A DNA stretch of 64,000 nt from Vibrio viridaestus (GCF_003856525.1 NZ_RJVQ01000001.1:785229-849228), one strand, 5' to 3'. Numbered from the stretch's first letter, positions 48,298 through 62,702 are shown. A program made the numbers and translations. Notes: a model not told the origin generated them from the sequence alone.

Positions 48298-50469
48298 ATG
48301 ATAACAAAATCAGTGCTACACCAGGTTGCTGAAAAGGCCGGTATTTTAAACAGCTATGTTGATGCATGGGGAAAAAAACTTTCAGTATCAGATGAAACAT
48401 TATGTCAGTTATTAACCATCATGGGGCATGATACTACGACCGACTCAGGTCTTATTCATTCAATGACCGACCAATGCGCCCCCGTTTCTGTGGACCCTGT
48501 GACAGTCGTGAAAGGAAGCGATAACCCAGTAAATATAAAAATTGCTTTGGGTAAACAATCCCTGATTGATTTTACTTGGCACCTAAATACAGAACAAGGT
48601 GATAGGGTCGAAGGTCGTATTATCTCCGATATTTTATATGATAACCGCAGTACGGATGGTACTGTGATCATACGTATTCAAAAATTACCTCATGGATATC
48701 ATCAGCTCTTCATTTCGGATCGTAACCGTCAAGATGTTTCTTCAGGCATGATTATTGTTACGCCTTTGTCGTGCTATAAGCAACCGGAATTACTCGGCGG
48801 TAAAAAATTGTGGGGGATCAGTACTCAGTTATATTCGATTAAGAGCAGAGCAAACTGGGGAATTGGTGATTTCGGTGACTTAAAGCAGTTAGTTGTTGAA
48901 GCCGCTGAAAAGGGGGCCGATTATGTGGGCGTTAACCCTATGCATGCTTTATTTCCCTCCAGGCCGGAAAACGCAAGTCCTTACAGCCCTTCTTCCCGCT
49001 ATTGGCTAAACATATTATACATTGACGTTTTCTCGGTACCTGAGTTTGTATTGAGCCATCAGGCACAGGCACTGGTTGGAGAAATGGAATTTCAGAGTCG
49101 GCTGCAAGCTTTGAGAGATTTAAAGTGGGTCGATTATACCGAAGTTCTTTCGACCAAATTGACAGTGTTATCTCTATTATACAAAGAATTTAAATCGCGT
49201 CATTTAGAGAATAATACCGACCGGGCTAAAGTGTTTCTTCAATTCGTTGATCAGGGCGGTGAGAGTTTGAGAAACATGGCCTTATTTGATGTATTGTGTG
49301 TATCGTTGAAAAAACATGATGCTCTGGGATGGGCTTCTTTTCCTCCGGAGTTTCAGAATTGCCATAGTGATGAAGTGTTCCGGTTTGCCCAAGAGAACGA
49401 TGATTCCATTCGGTTCAATATGTACTTACAATGGATTGCGGATAACCAATTTCATGAAGTTCAGGAAATGGCCAAAGATAAAGGCATGGCAATTGGTGTT
49501 TACTGTGACTTGGCTGTTGGTGTTAGTAAATATGGAGTCGATACCTGGGTTGATGAACAGATTTTGGTCAAGGAAGCCAGTATTGGTGCGCCTCCGGATA
49601 TATTAGGTCCATTAGGGCAAAATTGGGGGTTACCGCCATTTTCTCCCCAGAAATTAAGAGAAAACAGGTATAAGCCATTTATTGAACTCCTTCGGGCAAA
49701 TATGAAACATTGTGGAGCATTGAGAATTGATCATGTACTTGGGCTATTGCGTTTATGGTGGATACCGGAAGGTAATAAGGCAAAAGAAGGTGCATATGTA
49801 ACCTACCGTATTGAGGAATTACTGGGGATACTTGCTTTGGAATCACACAGAAATCAGTGCACTATTATTGGTGAAGATTTGGGAACTGTCCCCGCTGAAA
49901 TGACGAGCATTTTGGCTGAGTATGGTATTTATTCCTATAAAGTATTCTTTTTTGAAAGAAATAAAAACGGAGTGTATCGCCTGCCGGCAAATTATCCATC
50001 ACAATCAATGGCGACATTATGCACACACGATATGCCAACATTGAGTGGTTTCTGGGAAGGCTGCGATTTGTATTTGGGCCAAAAGCTCGGGTTGTACCCG
50101 GATGCAGGACTTTTTAAGAGATTGCTGAATGATCGTGAGCGAATCAGAAAAGGACTTTTAAACCTGTTGAGAGACAGCGATTCCGAAGCGGTCTTATCGG
50201 ATACTGATGAGTCTGGTAGTGTGTCTATGTCCCCAAATTTAAGTGAATTTATTCAGACTTATGCAGCGTCATGTAATTCAGAATTTTTTAGTATGCAGAT
50301 TGAAGATTGGCTAAATATGAGTGATCCGGTAAATGTGCCCGGGACGGTTGATCAATACCCTAACTGGCGAAGAAAATTATGTGCGGATATCGAAGATATT
50401 TTCTATATCCCTTCTGTATGTCACCTGACAGAAAGAGTCAATAAAGTTCGAGCAAACCTCAAATTATAA
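48298..50469 (+). CDS. malQ: 4-alpha-glucanotransferase (amylomaltase)
   Basis: MalQ rearranges maltodextrins, releasing glucose and making longer chains for MalP. The 723-residue GH77 protein has the catalytic regions MKHCGALRIDHVLGLLRLWW, IIGEDLGTVPAEM and LCTHDMPTLSGFW. The ATG at 48298 has GGAG six nt before it, better than the in-frame ATG at 48280. It is cotranscribed with malP (gap 85 bp). Confidence 0.93.
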   Translation: MITKSVLHQVAEKAGILNSYVDAWGKKLSVSDETLCQLLTIMGHDTTTDSGLIHSMTDQCAPVSVDPVTVVKGSDNPVNIKIALGKQSLIDFTWHLNTEQGDRVEGRIISDILYDNRSTDGTVIIRIQKLPHGYHQLFISDRNRQDVSSGMIIVTPLSCYKQPELLGGKKLWGISTQLYSIKSRANWGIGDFGDLKQLVVEAAEKGADYVGVNPMHALFPSRPENASPYSPSSRYWLNILYIDVFSVPEFVLSHQAQALVGEMEFQSRLQALRDLKWVDYTEVLSTKLTVLSLLYKEFKSRHLENNTDRAKVFLQFVDQGGESLRNMALFDVLCVSLKKHDALGWASFPPEFQNCHSDEVFRFAQENDDSIRFNMYLQWIADNQFHEVQEMAKDKGMAIGVYCDLAVGVSKYGVDTWVDEQILVKEASIGAPPDILGPLGQNWGLPPFSPQKLRENRYKPFIELLRANMKHCGALRIDHVLGLLRLWWIPEGNKAKEGAYVTYRIEELLGILALESHRNQCTIIGEDLGTVPAEMTSILAEYGIYSYKVFFFERNKNGVYRLPANYPSQSMATLCTHDMPTLSGFWEGCDLYLGQKLGLYPDAGLFKRLLNDRERIRKGLLNLLRDSDSEAVLSDTDESGSVSMSPNLSEFIQTYAASCNSEFFSMQIEDWLNMSDPVNVPGTVDQYPNWRRKLCADIEDIFYIPSVCHLTERVNKVRANLKL

Positions 50470-50485
50470 TCTTGTTTTCATTTCT

Positions 50486-50521
50486 AAAAATCATCGTTTG
50501 TTAACACAGCGATGATTTTTT
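50486..50521 (+). terminator. malPQ terminator
   Basis: AAAATCATCG and CGATGATTTT form a 10-bp stem followed by T-rich sequence shortly after the malQ stop codon. Confidence 0.75.
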
Positions 50522-50667
50522 ATCAGTTGATAGTACCTCAATAGTGTGGTGCTGTGGCCAACCGACTACCATAAAATCAATTCTCAGAGAGAGGCAATGG
50601 GGTTAATGGATGGTTGATATCTATCTAGATAATAAAGAGGTTAAAGGTAATCGATACTGGATGGGTA

Positions 50668-50706
50668 AAAAGCGGGTCAGGGATTAAAATTCAATAATTT
50701 GACCCG
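50668..50706 (-). terminator. malK terminator (minus strand)
   Basis: On the minus strand CGGGTCA and TGACCCG form a stem followed by CTTTTT, 53 nt beyond the malK stop codon. The rest of 50470-50758 has no gene. Confidence 0.55.
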
Positions 50707-50758
50707 AATATCGCTAGTGTATTAATTGGTTTTCATTTTAACAAGGAGGGACTCTCGG

Positions 50759-51892
50759 TTATTCGTATTCAACTGAATCGAAATCAATACCATTTTCCGG
50801 ATAAAGACGACGACAGGCTTCACCACTGCTGTGAAATAAATGGCACCGGTTAGGTTCTATACCTATTGAGTAATGTTCGCCTGGGTTGACGTCCAGTGTA
50901 TCCGCAGCCCGGTAGATCACATTCGCATCGGCATTATCCAAAGTAAGGTAAACCTGAGTCTCGTTACCTAATTTTTCTACAATCTGTACTTTTCCCGAAA
51001 TAGTCACAGATGAGCTGTCAGCACTAATCAGGTGTTCCGGTCTGATACCCAGAGACATTCGGGAACCTTTGGTAATTTTTTCCCCTTTTACTGGGATCCA
51101 AAATGCAGATCCGTTAGATAATTGCACCATGACTTTTTCTTCCTCTACTTCTTCAATATGAACAGACATAAAATTCATTTTGGGAGAACCTATAAAGCCA
51201 GCAACAAAACGGTTTTTGGGGTAGTGGTAAAGCTCTAGCGGCTGTCCGACCTGAGAAATGGAACCTCCATCGAGAACAACAATTTTGTCTGCCATTGTCA
51301 TTGCCTCAACTTGATCATGGGTTACATAAATCATTGTGCAGCCCAGTTGCCTTTGCAATTTAGTAATTTCGCTACGCATATTTACTCTTAATGCAGCATC
51401 GAGGTTGGATAGGGGCTCATCGAGCAAAAATACGTTAGGTCGTGATACTAACGTCCGTCCTATTGCAACACGTTGTCTTTGGCCACCAGACAGTGCTTTA
51501 GGCTGACGTTCCAGTAAATGTCCGAGCTGAAGGATTTCGGCCGCTTCTGTGACTCTTTTATGAATTTCTTTTTTATCTGCTTTTGCCAATTTGAGTCCGA
51601 AAGACATATTGTCATAGAGATTTAAATGAGGATATAAAGCGTAAGACTGGAACACCATTCCCACACCTCTCTTTGATGGTTCGATGTCATTCATCCGCTG
51701 TTCTCCAATATAAAGATCACCAGATGTAATATCCTCTAAACCTGCAATGCAACGAAGTAGAGTTGATTTGCCGCATCCTGATGGTCCGACGAAGACAACA
51801 AATTCGCCATCTTTGATCTCTAAGTTGATATTTTCAGAAATCATTTGGTCACCGTAAGCTTTACATACATTTTTCAATGTGACATTTGCCAT
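50759..51892 (-). CDS. malK: Maltose/maltodextrin ABC transporter ATPase
   Basis: MalK drives maltose import through MalFG. The 377-residue protein (E. coli 371) has Walker [10 protein letters not shown], signature [15 protein letters not shown], Walker [14 protein letters not shown], the H-loop [11 protein letters not shown] and a C-terminal regulatory TOBE domain. In E. coli that domain also sequesters MalT. It is divergent from malEFG, the usual arrangement. Confidence 0.95.
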   Translation of the reverse strand: MANVTLKNVCKAYGDQMISENINLEIKDGEFVVFVGPSGCGKSTLLRCIAGLEDITSGDLYIGEQRMNDIEPSKRGVGMVFQSYALYPHLNLYDNMSFGLKLAKADKKEIHKRVTEAAEILQLGHLLERQPKALSGGQRQRVAIGRTLVSRPNVFLLDEPLSNLDAALRVNMRSEITKLQRQLGCTMIYVTHDQVEAMTMADKIVVLDGGSISQVGQPLELYHYPKNRFVAGFIGSPKMNFMSVHIEEVEEEKVMVQLSNGSAFWIPVKGEKITKGSRMSLGIRPEHLISADSSSVTISGKVQIVEKLGNETQVYLTLDNADANVIYRAADTLDVNPGEHYSIGIEPNRCHLFHSSGEACRRLYPENGIDFDSVEYE

Positions 51893-52523
51893 GCAGCAGG
51901 TCCTCTATTCTTTAAATTAATTTTTGTGATTTTTATCTTATTCGAATGATTCTTACATTAATATATAAAATGAAATGATAAAATGAATAAATATAAATCA
52001 ATTTTTCTACGTGGTAAATTTAATAGCAACTGAAAATAAAGAATGTGCCATTTCTTAATAATATGATTATGAAAAGAATGGATGAAATATGCATCCTCCT
52101 TTCTGGTTATTTTCTGGGGGGATAGTTAAGTATGAGTACAAATAATGAGAGTAATATCATGGTTATAAATCATTTAATGATGAAATATACAGTGGCATTT
52201 TCTGTGATTTTAAATGTTACCTTGTATAAAAAACAATAAGTGAACGGATATACTGACATTAATGTTGATGAATATCACGAAAATGATTTTTTACTGTAGG
52301 GGCGTAGATATAAGGATGAGGAGGAAATGGAAATTATTTTCCATTATAGGGGCATGTTGTTTTATGAAGATGCTTTGTTTGCCTAAACCAAGGATGTAAG
52401 TTAATTAGTTAAATTCCCCTTCTGAACTGAAAAGCGTTCTCTTTAACAGCATGTCAGATGGATTTCCGATCCGTTTCGGACTAGCCCTAGGTATGTAATT
52501 ATTTTAAAAATAAGGATACTAAA
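51893..52523. promoter_or_regulatory. malK-malE divergent regulatory region with MalT-box-like motifs
   Basis: This 631-bp gap has GGAGGATG on the minus strand (complement of 52092-52099), GGGGGGATAG at 52116-52125, GGGGCGTAG at 52299-52307 and GGATGAGGAGG at 52314-52324. These resemble MalT boxes (GGGGATGAGG-type, core GGATGA). No ORF in the gap looks real. Confidence 0.6.
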
Positions 52524-53720
52524 ATGAAGAAACCTTTAAAAACCATCTCGTTATGCACAATGGTTGCTCTTGGCGTAATAAGTGCTGTCAGTTCGGCAAA
52601 TGCAAAAATTCAAGAAGGTCAGCTCACAATCTGGATTAATGGTGATAAGGGATATAATGGCTTAGCTGAAGTTGGTAAGAAATTTGAAGAAGAAACAGGA
52701 GTCCCGGTTACTGTTCTTCATCCGGATGGATTACAGGATAAATTCCCTCAAACGGCATCAACCGGCGATGGTCCGGATATCGTTTTCTGGGCGCATGACC
52801 GCTTTGGTGGTTATGCCGAGGCAGGGTTGCTTACTGAGATTCATCCTTCTAAGGCTTTAAAAAGTAAAATGGTTGATTTTGCATGGGATGCTGTCAAATA
52901 TAAAGGCAAATACATTGGGTATCCGATCGCTGTTGAGTCTCTTTCCTTAATCTACAATAAAGATTTAGTGCCTAATCCACCCAAAAACTGGGAAGATATT
53001 GCAAAAATTGACGCCAAACTCAAAAAACAAAATAAAAAAGCCATTATGTGGAATTTGAAAGAACCATATTTTACCTGGCCTCTACTAGCGGCTGATGGGG
53101 GATACGCATTCAAATATTCTAAACAGACAGGCTACGATGAAAAAAATATCGGAGTCGATAACTCTGGTGTAAAAAAAGCAGCAACTTTCCTGAAAGGACT
53201 GGTAGACAAAGGCGTTATTTCGCCTGATATGGATTATGCCGTATCCGAATCTTCCTTTAATAAGGGTCAGGTTGCTATGACAATCAATGGTCCCTGGAGT
53301 TGGGGAAACATTGAAAAGTCAGGAATTCATTATGGCGTAACAGTATTGCCGAAATTTAACGGTCAATCCTCGAAACCGTTTGTTGGTGTCTTATCAGCCG
53401 GTATTAGCACTGCATCTCCAAATAAAGATCTGGCTGTTGAATTTATTGAAAACTATTTACTGACAGATCAGGGGTTAAAAGAAGTCAATGATGATAAGCC
53501 TCTTGGTGCAGTCGCATTAAAATCTTTCCAAAAACAACTTGCACAAGATCCAAGAATTGCAGCAACAATGGCTAACGCGCTTCATGGTGAAATCATGCCA
53601 AATATTCCACAGATGAATGCATTTTGGAGTTCTGTTAAAAATGCAATTATCAATGTGGTTGATGGCCGTCAGTCTGTTGACTCAGCATTCTCAGACGCGA
53701 AAAAACAGATTGCTCATTAA
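52524..53720 (+). CDS. malE: Periplasmic maltose/maltodextrin-binding protein
   Basis: MalE binds maltodextrins and delivers them to MalFGK. The 398-residue protein (E. coli 396) has a signal peptide ([21 protein letters not shown]) and the binding-protein core: [40 protein letters not shown], and [20 protein letters not shown]. It is followed by malF and malG on the same strand. Confidence 0.96.
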   Translation: MKKPLKTISLCTMVALGVISAVSSANAKIQEGQLTIWINGDKGYNGLAEVGKKFEEETGVPVTVLHPDGLQDKFPQTASTGDGPDIVFWAHDRFGGYAEAGLLTEIHPSKALKSKMVDFAWDAVKYKGKYIGYPIAVESLSLIYNKDLVPNPPKNWEDIAKIDAKLKKQNKKAIMWNLKEPYFTWPLLAADGGYAFKYSKQTGYDEKNIGVDNSGVKKAATFLKGLVDKGVISPDMDYAVSESSFNKGQVAMTINGPWSWGNIEKSGIHYGVTVLPKFNGQSSKPFVGVLSAGISTASPNKDLAVEFIENYLLTDQGLKEVNDDKPLGAVALKSFQKQLAQDPRIAATMANALHGEIMPNIPQMNAFWSSVKNAIINVVDGRQSVDSAFSDAKKQIAH

Positions 53721-53832
53721 TTTATAAGAGAATCGTTTCAGGTTGCTTCTTTTTGCTTTTCCAAATGGGTGAAGTGACCTGAAACAAAAAATTGGTATTG
53801 ATTTTACAAAGATAAATTAGGACTGATATTTT

Positions 53833-55401
53833 ATGCAGTTAGCTCAGAGAATGGACAATAATTCTTTTGGCTCCTTCCTTAAGAATAAAATGAAAGTGAT
53901 AAAATGGATTGTGCTGATCGCTATCGGCATTCTTAACGGGTATGCATCTATTTTGATGTATTCTCGGGGAGAAATTGCATTTGCACTATTGACTATAGTC
54001 ATGACCGCTCTTGCATTGTACATTTTCGGAAGTGTGAAAACCTATGTGCATCGCTATATTTATCCAGGTCTGGCAGGGATGATTTTATTTATTCTATTCC
54101 CCCTTATGTATACTGTCGGACTTTCTTTTACGAACTATAGCGCTAAGAACCAGTTGACCTTACCAAGAGTCCAGTCGGTATTACTTGAGCAAACATTTCA
54201 AAGTGGAAAAGATTATTCCTTTGATCTTTACCAATATCAAAATGGATATCGGATCGTAGTTCGTGATAATGATAACTACCTGTCAACGCCGGTTTTTTTC
54301 TTCGATAAAGTTTCAGATACTTTACCTTTATCCAAATTAGATTCTCTGAATGGTATGAAAAAAGAGCCTTTAAAATCGATCATTCTTTACCGCCATGTTC
54401 TTGGAAAACTGGATTTAGTTAAGTCGGAGAAAGAAACGATAAGAATGAATGGCTTGAGGAAATTTTCAGCCATTATGCCGCTGTATACGCTTAAAAAAGA
54501 TGGTGCCACATTAATTAATAATAAATTAAATCAATTACTTAAACCAAACATGAAAACGGGCTTTTACCAACCTGTTAATGCTGATGGTCAGTTTTTCGGC
54601 GATCCAGTATCACCGGGATTTATTGTTAAGATCGGAACACGGAATTTTGAACGTGTCTGGAAAGATGATGGAATCAAAGAACCATTTATCAGTATTTTCA
54701 TATGGACCATCGTGTTTTCTGCTGCCACAGTAGTTTTAACCCTAATCATCGGGCTGGTGCTGGCCAGTGTTGTTCAGTGGGAAGAATTAAGAGGACGTGC
54801 TATTTACCGGGTGTTGCTTATCCTGCCGTATGCGGTTCCTGCTTTTATATCAATATTAATCTTTAAGGGGTTATTTAATCAGAGTTTTGGTGAAATCAAT
54901 ATGGTTCTGAGTGCTTTGTTCGGAATTAAACCTGGTTGGTTTTCAGATCCACTGATGGCCCGGATAATGGTTATTACGGTTAATACCTGGCTGGGATTTC
55001 CTTATATGATGATTTTATGCATGGGTTTATTAAAAGCCATTCCCAATGACTTATATGAAGCGTCAGCCATTGATGGTGCCGGGCCGTTTTACAACTTTAC
55101 AAAAATAACTGTGCCACTGATGATTAAACCATTGACGCCATTATTGATTGCTAGTTTTGCTTTTAACTTCAATAATTTTGTCATGATCTATCTGTTAACG
55201 TCCGGAGGACCGAATATGATAGGAACCACTGAACCAGCAGGATATACCGATTTACTGGTGAGTTATACCTATCGAATTGCATTTGAAGGCAGTGGAGGCC
55301 GTGATTTCGGATTAGCCAGTGCTATCGCGACATTGATTTTCTTATTGGTAGGGGCTCTGGCTCTGATAAACCTTCGCTTTGCCCGTTTAGAACAAGACTG
55401 A
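53833..55401 (+). CDS. malF: Maltose ABC transporter permease MalF
   Basis: The 522-residue inner-membrane protein (E. coli 514) has N-terminal helices, the large periplasmic P2 loop (about 100-280) that contacts MalE, and the permease core with the EAA loop [20 protein letters not shown] that docks on MalK. The start is the ATG at 53833, 112 bp after malE. malG begins 11 bp after its stop. Confidence 0.95.
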   Translation: MQLAQRMDNNSFGSFLKNKMKVIKWIVLIAIGILNGYASILMYSRGEIAFALLTIVMTALALYIFGSVKTYVHRYIYPGLAGMILFILFPLMYTVGLSFTNYSAKNQLTLPRVQSVLLEQTFQSGKDYSFDLYQYQNGYRIVVRDNDNYLSTPVFFFDKVSDTLPLSKLDSLNGMKKEPLKSIILYRHVLGKLDLVKSEKETIRMNGLRKFSAIMPLYTLKKDGATLINNKLNQLLKPNMKTGFYQPVNADGQFFGDPVSPGFIVKIGTRNFERVWKDDGIKEPFISIFIWTIVFSAATVVLTLIIGLVLASVVQWEELRGRAIYRVLLILPYAVPAFISILIFKGLFNQSFGEINMVLSALFGIKPGWFSDPLMARIMVITVNTWLGFPYMMILCMGLLKAIPNDLYEASAIDGAGPFYNFTKITVPLMIKPLTPLLIASFAFNFNNFVMIYLLTSGGPNMIGTTEPAGYTDLLVSYTYRIAFEGSGGRDFGLASAIATLIFLLVGALALINLRFARLEQD

Positions 55402-55412
55402 GGAGAACCACT

Positions 55413-56303
55413 ATGGCTATGGTCCAAGGAAAAAATTTGAAGTATCGCGTGTGGGCGGCTCATCTGGGATTATGGGCATTTTTAACCCTGATTATTTTCC
55501 CCCTGTTAATGATTGTTGCGATATCTTTCCGTGAAGGTAATTTCTCAACAGGAAGCCTTATTCCAGAACACCCTTCTCTGGAGCATTGGAAACTAGCATT
55601 TGGTTTTCCGGTTGTTAATGCCGATGGTACGGTGACCCCACCTCCATTTCCGGTTCTGACTTGGTTATGGAATTCGATAAAAGTGGCATCGATTGCATCG
55701 GTATTGATCGTGGCCTTGTCTACTACATCTGCCTATGCGTTTGCCCGGCTTAAATTCGGTGGGAAAAGCATTATTTTAAAAGCCATGATGATTTTCCAGA
55801 TGTTTCCGGCAGTACTGGCCTTGGTGGCAATTTATGCATTGTTCGACAAATTAGGGCAATATGTGCCATTTCTCGGACTGAATACACATGGTGGACTTAT
55901 CTTTTCCTATTTGGGTGGCATTGCATTGCATGTATGGACGATTAAAGGGTATTTCGAAACGATTGATAATTCATTGGAAGAAGCTGCTGCACTCGATGGC
56001 GCAACGCCCTGGCAGGCATTTCGTCTGGTATTACTGCCATTATCTGTGCCAATTCTGGCGGTAGTGTTTATATTGTCATTTATTATGGTCGTCGGAGAAG
56101 TACCGGTAGCTTCACTTCTTTTATCTGATATTAACAAATACACGCTGGCCGTTGGGATGCAGCAGTATTTGTACCCTCAAAATTACTTATGGGGTGATTT
56201 TGCTGCTGCTGCTGTTTTATCTGCCTTGCCAATTACCGTTGTTTTTTTACTGGCCCAGCGCTGGCTTGTCGGAGGGCTGACCGCTGGTGGTGTAAAAGGG
56301 TAA
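55413..56303 (+). CDS. malG: Maltose ABC transporter permease MalG
   Basis: The 296-residue protein equals E. coli MalG in length. It has six membrane helices and the EAA loop [20 protein letters not shown] for MalK coupling; the C-terminus ([16 protein letters not shown]) is the tail that reaches toward MalE's sugar site in E. coli. GAGGAG lies before the ATG. It ends the malEFG operon. Confidence 0.96.
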   Translation: MAMVQGKNLKYRVWAAHLGLWAFLTLIIFPLLMIVAISFREGNFSTGSLIPEHPSLEHWKLAFGFPVVNADGTVTPPPFPVLTWLWNSIKVASIASVLIVALSTTSAYAFARLKFGGKSIILKAMMIFQMFPAVLALVAIYALFDKLGQYVPFLGLNTHGGLIFSYLGGIALHVWTIKGYFETIDNSLEEAAALDGATPWQAFRLVLLPLSVPILAVVFILSFIMVVGEVPVASLLLSDINKYTLAVGMQQYLYPQNYLWGDFAAAAVLSALPITVVFLLAQRWLVGGLTAGGVKG

Positions 56304-56346
56304 ACGCGAGTTGGTATTTTTTGTCCGTTTGTTTTTCATTACTTTG

Positions 56347-56372
56347 CGCTGCATTTAAAGCAGCGTTTTTTT
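56347..56372 (+). terminator. malEFG terminator
   Basis: CGCTGC and GCAGCG form a stem with a 7-nt loop followed by TTTTTTT, 44 nt after malG. Confidence 0.8.
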
Positions 56373-56396
56373 ATCTGTTACTGCAGAAATTATCTG

Positions 56397-56419
56397 GGGG
56401 CGTACCTCTGAGGAGGATG
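56397..56419 (+). promoter_or_regulatory. MalT-box-like pair before the amylase gene
   Basis: GGGGCGTA (56397-56404) followed by GAGGAGGATG (up to 56419) resembles the pair upstream of malE (GGGGCGTAG then GGATGAGGAGG). Confidence 0.5.
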
Positions 56420-56482
56420 CAACCATTCCGATAGTTGAGTATTTTATCTAAAAACTATAATTGATAATAACGTGATTTGCTT

Positions 56483-58564
56483 ATGAAAAAGATACCTTCT
56501 TACCTATGTCTTGCATGCTTAGCAACTCAGGTACAGGCAGCAACACTGACGGTGACTGCCGGTGATACACATCAGATGCGAGAGCTGCAAAAACGTGAAC
56601 CCTTAATTATTCATCTAAAAAAACAAAACTACCAAATTCAAGTTCTTGAGCAGGATGGACAATGCCCTCCACCAACCAGACAGAAATTCGAATTTAACAC
56701 GCCATTATATGTTGGATGCAATACCCCTGGGTTGTTTCACGCTAAGATCCGTTTTCCCGGGGAGTATGCATTCATCTACGATGAACACAACCACACAATT
56801 AAAGTAAAAAGGCAACCTGTCACAACGGATAAAGCCCGTTTTACCCGTCCTTTGCCTGATGTGCAATGCCCGGTATATACCAACAAACCGGTCCGCATTG
56901 ATTTGGGTAATATGTTTGCCGATGGAACGGTGCTACGCGATGCGTTTAGTCATCAGGTTGTAACAGTTAAAGACAGACACGTTTTGGTTACTCCTTCCCC
57001 TGAGAGCCATGGTTTGGTTCTTCTCGAACCTGCCGATCGTGCTGTCGATGAATCTCGAGAGGAGCATCATTCATTGGTTTGGCGAAATGCGAACATTTAT
57101 TTTGTCTTGATAGACCGGTTCGCTAACGGTGATAAGAGCAACGACCATGCTTATGGACGACATTCTGATGGGAAAGACGAAATAGGAACATTTCATGGCG
57201 GAGATCTTCAGGGCGTCATTAACCACCTTGATTATATTAAAAGTCTGGGGACGGATGCGATATGGTTATCATCCATCGTTGAACAAATCCACGGCTTTGT
57301 CGGAGGAGGGAAACGAGGTTCATTTCCGTTTTATGGCTACCACGGTTACTGGGCCAGGGACTTTACTAAAATTGATGCGAATTTAGGAACGGAAACAACA
57401 TTAAAAACAATGGTTGATGAAGTCCATAAACGGGGAATAAAAGTGTTGTTGGATGTAGTTCTGAACCACGCGGGCTATGCCACATTATCGGATTTACAGG
57501 AAGAAAAAGTCAGAGTCGTTCCGGATACCTCCCTGTTACCTGAGCGGTGGGGAGACTGGCAACCAAAAAACGGAGAGAATTGGCACACTTTCAATCAACT
57601 GATTGATTATAAAAGTAAGAACTGGTCACAGTGGTGGGGCGGAGACTGGGTCAGAGCTAGTTTGCCAGGCTATCCTCAGTCGGGGTCAACGGCTCAAACT
57701 CTTTCTTTATCCGGCCTGCCGGATTTTCTCACTGAATCGGAAAAACACGTTACGCCACCTGAGTGGCTTTTACATAATCCCGGAACCAGGGTTGTGACTA
57801 AAAAAGGGTATACCGTGTCCGATTATTTAATTGAGTGGCAGAGTGACTGGGTTAAGAGGTTCGGTATAGATGGATTTAGGGTCGATACGGTTAAACATGT
57901 CAATGGCGATGTCTGGAAACGGCTGAAATCTGCAGCAACCGTTAAATTACGGCAATTTCATCAGGCCCGTCATGATAACGTAACCCGTCCTTTTTGGATG
58001 ATGGGCGAAGTCTGGGGGATGGGACCGTCAAAAAGTCCGGATTATAACAATGGCTTCGATGCGTTGCTTAATTTTGATTTTCAGCACAGTGTTGCGAAAG
58101 GCGCGGCTTGTCTGAGTTATATGGACGATATTTATCGGTTTTATTCAGATTCGCTTCATGAGAAAAACAAGCTGAATCCGGTGAGTTACATTTCTTCTCA
58201 TGACACTGAGTTGTTCTTCAGCCGGTATCTGAATTTTGATATGCAGAAAGGAGTAGCAGCAGCGCTTCTGCTGAGTCCGGGTGCCGTTCAGGTGTTTTAT
58301 GGTGATGAAGTGGCACGAGATATCGGACCTTATCCTAAAGATGATTTCCAACAGGGAACCCGGTCAGATATGGTTTGGAATCTGGACGAAAAAAGACAGT
58401 CTCTTTTACACTTTTGGCGCACATTAGGCCAGTTCAGACATCGCCACCCTTCCGTCGGGAGCGGTATTCATCTGAATTTACCCAACAAAGGCGCTTATGT
58501 GTTTTCAAGAACATCAGGAAAAGACAAAGTCGTTGTAGCTTACTTTGGCCATTATCAAAAATAA
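56483..58564 (+). CDS. malS: Periplasmic alpha-amylase (GH13, MalS-like)
   Basis: The 693-residue enzyme has a signal peptide (MKKIPSYLCLACLATQVQA) and GH13 conserved regions: DVVLNHAG (I), GFRVDTVKHV with the nucleophile Asp (II), MGEVWG with the acid/base Glu (III) and YISSHDTELF (IV). It should shorten maltodextrins in the periplasm before MalE binding. Size and layout fit E. coli MalS (676), with an N-terminal extra domain. The ATG at 56483 is preferred over a TTG two codons upstream. Confidence 0.87.
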   Translation: MKKIPSYLCLACLATQVQAATLTVTAGDTHQMRELQKREPLIIHLKKQNYQIQVLEQDGQCPPPTRQKFEFNTPLYVGCNTPGLFHAKIRFPGEYAFIYDEHNHTIKVKRQPVTTDKARFTRPLPDVQCPVYTNKPVRIDLGNMFADGTVLRDAFSHQVVTVKDRHVLVTPSPESHGLVLLEPADRAVDESREEHHSLVWRNANIYFVLIDRFANGDKSNDHAYGRHSDGKDEIGTFHGGDLQGVINHLDYIKSLGTDAIWLSSIVEQIHGFVGGGKRGSFPFYGYHGYWARDFTKIDANLGTETTLKTMVDEVHKRGIKVLLDVVLNHAGYATLSDLQEEKVRVVPDTSLLPERWGDWQPKNGENWHTFNQLIDYKSKNWSQWWGGDWVRASLPGYPQSGSTAQTLSLSGLPDFLTESEKHVTPPEWLLHNPGTRVVTKKGYTVSDYLIEWQSDWVKRFGIDGFRVDTVKHVNGDVWKRLKSAATVKLRQFHQARHDNVTRPFWMMGEVWGMGPSKSPDYNNGFDALLNFDFQHSVAKGAACLSYMDDIYRFYSDSLHEKNKLNPVSYISSHDTELFFSRYLNFDMQKGVAAALLLSPGAVQVFYGDEVARDIGPYPKDDFQQGTRSDMVWNLDEKRQSLLHFWRTLGQFRHRHPSVGSGIHLNLPNKGAYVFSRTSGKDKVVVAYFGHYQK

Positions 58565-58658
58565 TCCATTTTATATTTTATTTTCATTAATTCTCTGAGT
58601 TGTTGACAGACGATTCGGAAATTAATGTCAGGTCTGGTTTAAAAAGAGTAATCTTGCC

Positions 58659-60815
58659 ATGAAAATAAAATCAATAAGAACTAAAATAGCACTTACCGCA
58701 GGTTTTTGTTTAATTATTACTTCAATCGTTTTGGTTGGATATAATGTATATTCATCCAACATTTCTCAGAAAACAGTATCAAAGCGTTCGTCTGAAATAA
58801 TTAAGAGAGAAGTCCTAGACAAATTACAATATAAAGCAATCGAGTCAGCAAAGTCGATTAACCTCCAGATTGAAAAAGGGTTAGAATCAGCGAAGTCGGT
58901 CTCAACGTCTATTTCAGCGATAAAATCATATTATGCTAATGACTTTTTTCATGTTTTAAACCGGAAGGTAATTAATAATCTCCTGGAAGCAGTCCTAAAT
59001 AATAACTCACACCTTCATGGTACTTATAGTGGTTGGGAGCCCAATGCATTTGACGGTAATGATGCGGATATCGAATCTGGTCGGAACGATAGCGATAAAA
59101 GTGGTCGTTATGTTCCATATATAACCAGAAACCAGAAGGGACACCCTATTATACATCCACTGAACGGATATGACTCTTCTGGAAAATATGTCAATGGGCT
59201 GATGAAAAATGCCTGGTATCAGATTCCTCAAAAAACCGGTAAAGAAGTGGTTACTGCCCCGATACCTTATCAGTTTCAGGGTAAACGGTTATGGCTTGCC
59301 AGTATGTCTGTGCCTATTTTTGTAAAAGGAAAATTCGTTGGTGTTGCCGGTACGGATTTTAACTTAGATTACGTTCAAAATCTGGCAGTAAAAGCTTCTC
59401 AGGGCATTTATAACGGGAAAAGTCATGTGGTTATCTCGACCGATAAAGGTTTGGTGGTTGCTGATAGCCAAAATGCGAAAAATATCGGGCAATCAGTCAG
59501 ACAGATATACAATGACAAAACGTTTCAAAACCTTTACTCATGGCTGAGTAATGACGCACGTATAGATGATGAAAATTCTCATTTTTACCGGGTATTAGTG
59601 CCTATTTCATTTGGTGATTCCGGCGTTCGCTGGTTCATTACGCTGGAAGTCAGTAAAGCGTTGGTTCTGAATAACTTATACCAGTTAAATGAAGAATTGG
59701 CCGGGCAGGCCGTTAAGCATATTCTGAACCAGATAGCGATTGGCGTATCGATGACCATCGTTGCCTTACTGGGTATCCTCTATTTCTCGGATAAATTGTC
59801 CCGGCCGATATTGTCTTCTGTCAAAATGGCGCAAATGGTTTCCAAAGGCCGGTTTGACTCAAGGTTGGGCCACGTGTCATCGGACGAAATAGGGCAACTA
59901 TCTGAAGCGTTGGATGAGATGGCTATTTCACTTCAAAAACAGGTTAAAGCAGCCGAAACGGTAGCTCAGGGTGATTTGACGATTGATATTGAGCTGGCAT
60001 CCGAACAAGATCAACTGGGACTTGCACTGAAGAAAATGGTAGAGAAGCTCAGTGAATTGATACAGCATATTTCAACCCGGTCAGGAGTGATTGCAGAAAA
60101 TGCTGCCCAAATATCAGGTTTAAGCCAGACTCTGGCCAGTGGCGCGACAACGTCGGCTTCGTCTGTAACTGAAATAAATTCAACGATCAGTCATATTGCT
60201 CAACAAATCCGAAGCAGTTCTGAAGATGCCCGTCATGTCAGTCATCTTTCTGGCGTAAGTAATACTTATGCTGTTACCGCAAGCGAGATTATGAATGAAC
60301 TAAGCGGTGCTATGGTGGAAATTGAGTCTTCAGGTAATGATATTAATACGATTATTAGTTCAATCGAAGGTATTGCAGAGCAGACGAATTTGCTGGCATT
60401 GAACGCTGCCATAGAAGCCGCCCGGGCCGGTGAAGCTGGCCGGGGATTTACCGTTGTCGCTGAAGAAGTACGAAATCTTGCGGTACGATGTGCTAATGCT
60501 GTTCAGGAAACATCGACACTAATTAAAAACTCTGCCACAAGAACAAAACGGGGCATTGAGCTGACAGACAAAGCAACACAATCACTACAAGATATCGTTA
60601 ATAACGTTAGTTCAGTTTCGACATTGATGGAAAAAATTGCACAGGCGTCAACGGAGCAGTCGGTTGGTGCGGAGCTGGTATCCCAAGGTATTAACCAGAT
60701 TGACAGTGTGACTCATGGTAACAGGAGTAATTCGGAGTTATGTGCCAGTGCCGCAGAATTATTGACGAAGGAATCTTCTGAACTGGCCGGTTTAGTGAAA
60801 AAATTCCGGTTATAA
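58659..60815 (+). CDS. Methyl-accepting chemotaxis protein with Cache sensor
   Basis: The 718-residue receptor has TM1 (about 8-28), a double-Cache periplasmic sensor (about 40-345, with [13 protein letters not shown] and [13 protein letters not shown]), TM2 (about 350-372), a HAMP domain and the cytoplasmic signalling hairpin with tip [20 protein letters not shown]. No C-terminal NWETF pentapeptide is present. Its place between the amylase gene and lamB suggests a role in sensing maltodextrins or a related nutrient, which is inference from context. Confidence 0.9.
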   Translation: MKIKSIRTKIALTAGFCLIITSIVLVGYNVYSSNISQKTVSKRSSEIIKREVLDKLQYKAIESAKSINLQIEKGLESAKSVSTSISAIKSYYANDFFHVLNRKVINNLLEAVLNNNSHLHGTYSGWEPNAFDGNDADIESGRNDSDKSGRYVPYITRNQKGHPIIHPLNGYDSSGKYVNGLMKNAWYQIPQKTGKEVVTAPIPYQFQGKRLWLASMSVPIFVKGKFVGVAGTDFNLDYVQNLAVKASQGIYNGKSHVVISTDKGLVVADSQNAKNIGQSVRQIYNDKTFQNLYSWLSNDARIDDENSHFYRVLVPISFGDSGVRWFITLEVSKALVLNNLYQLNEELAGQAVKHILNQIAIGVSMTIVALLGILYFSDKLSRPILSSVKMAQMVSKGRFDSRLGHVSSDEIGQLSEALDEMAISLQKQVKAAETVAQGDLTIDIELASEQDQLGLALKKMVEKLSELIQHISTRSGVIAENAAQISGLSQTLASGATTSASSVTEINSTISHIAQQIRSSSEDARHVSHLSGVSNTYAVTASEIMNELSGAMVEIESSGNDINTIISSIEGIAEQTNLLALNAAIEAARAGEAGRGFTVVAEEVRNLAVRCANAVQETSTLIKNSATRTKRGIELTDKATQSLQDIVNNVSSVSTLMEKIAQASTEQSVGAELVSQGINQIDSVTHGNRSNSELCASAAELLTKESSELAGLVKKFRL

Positions 60816-62702
<1,887 letters not shown>
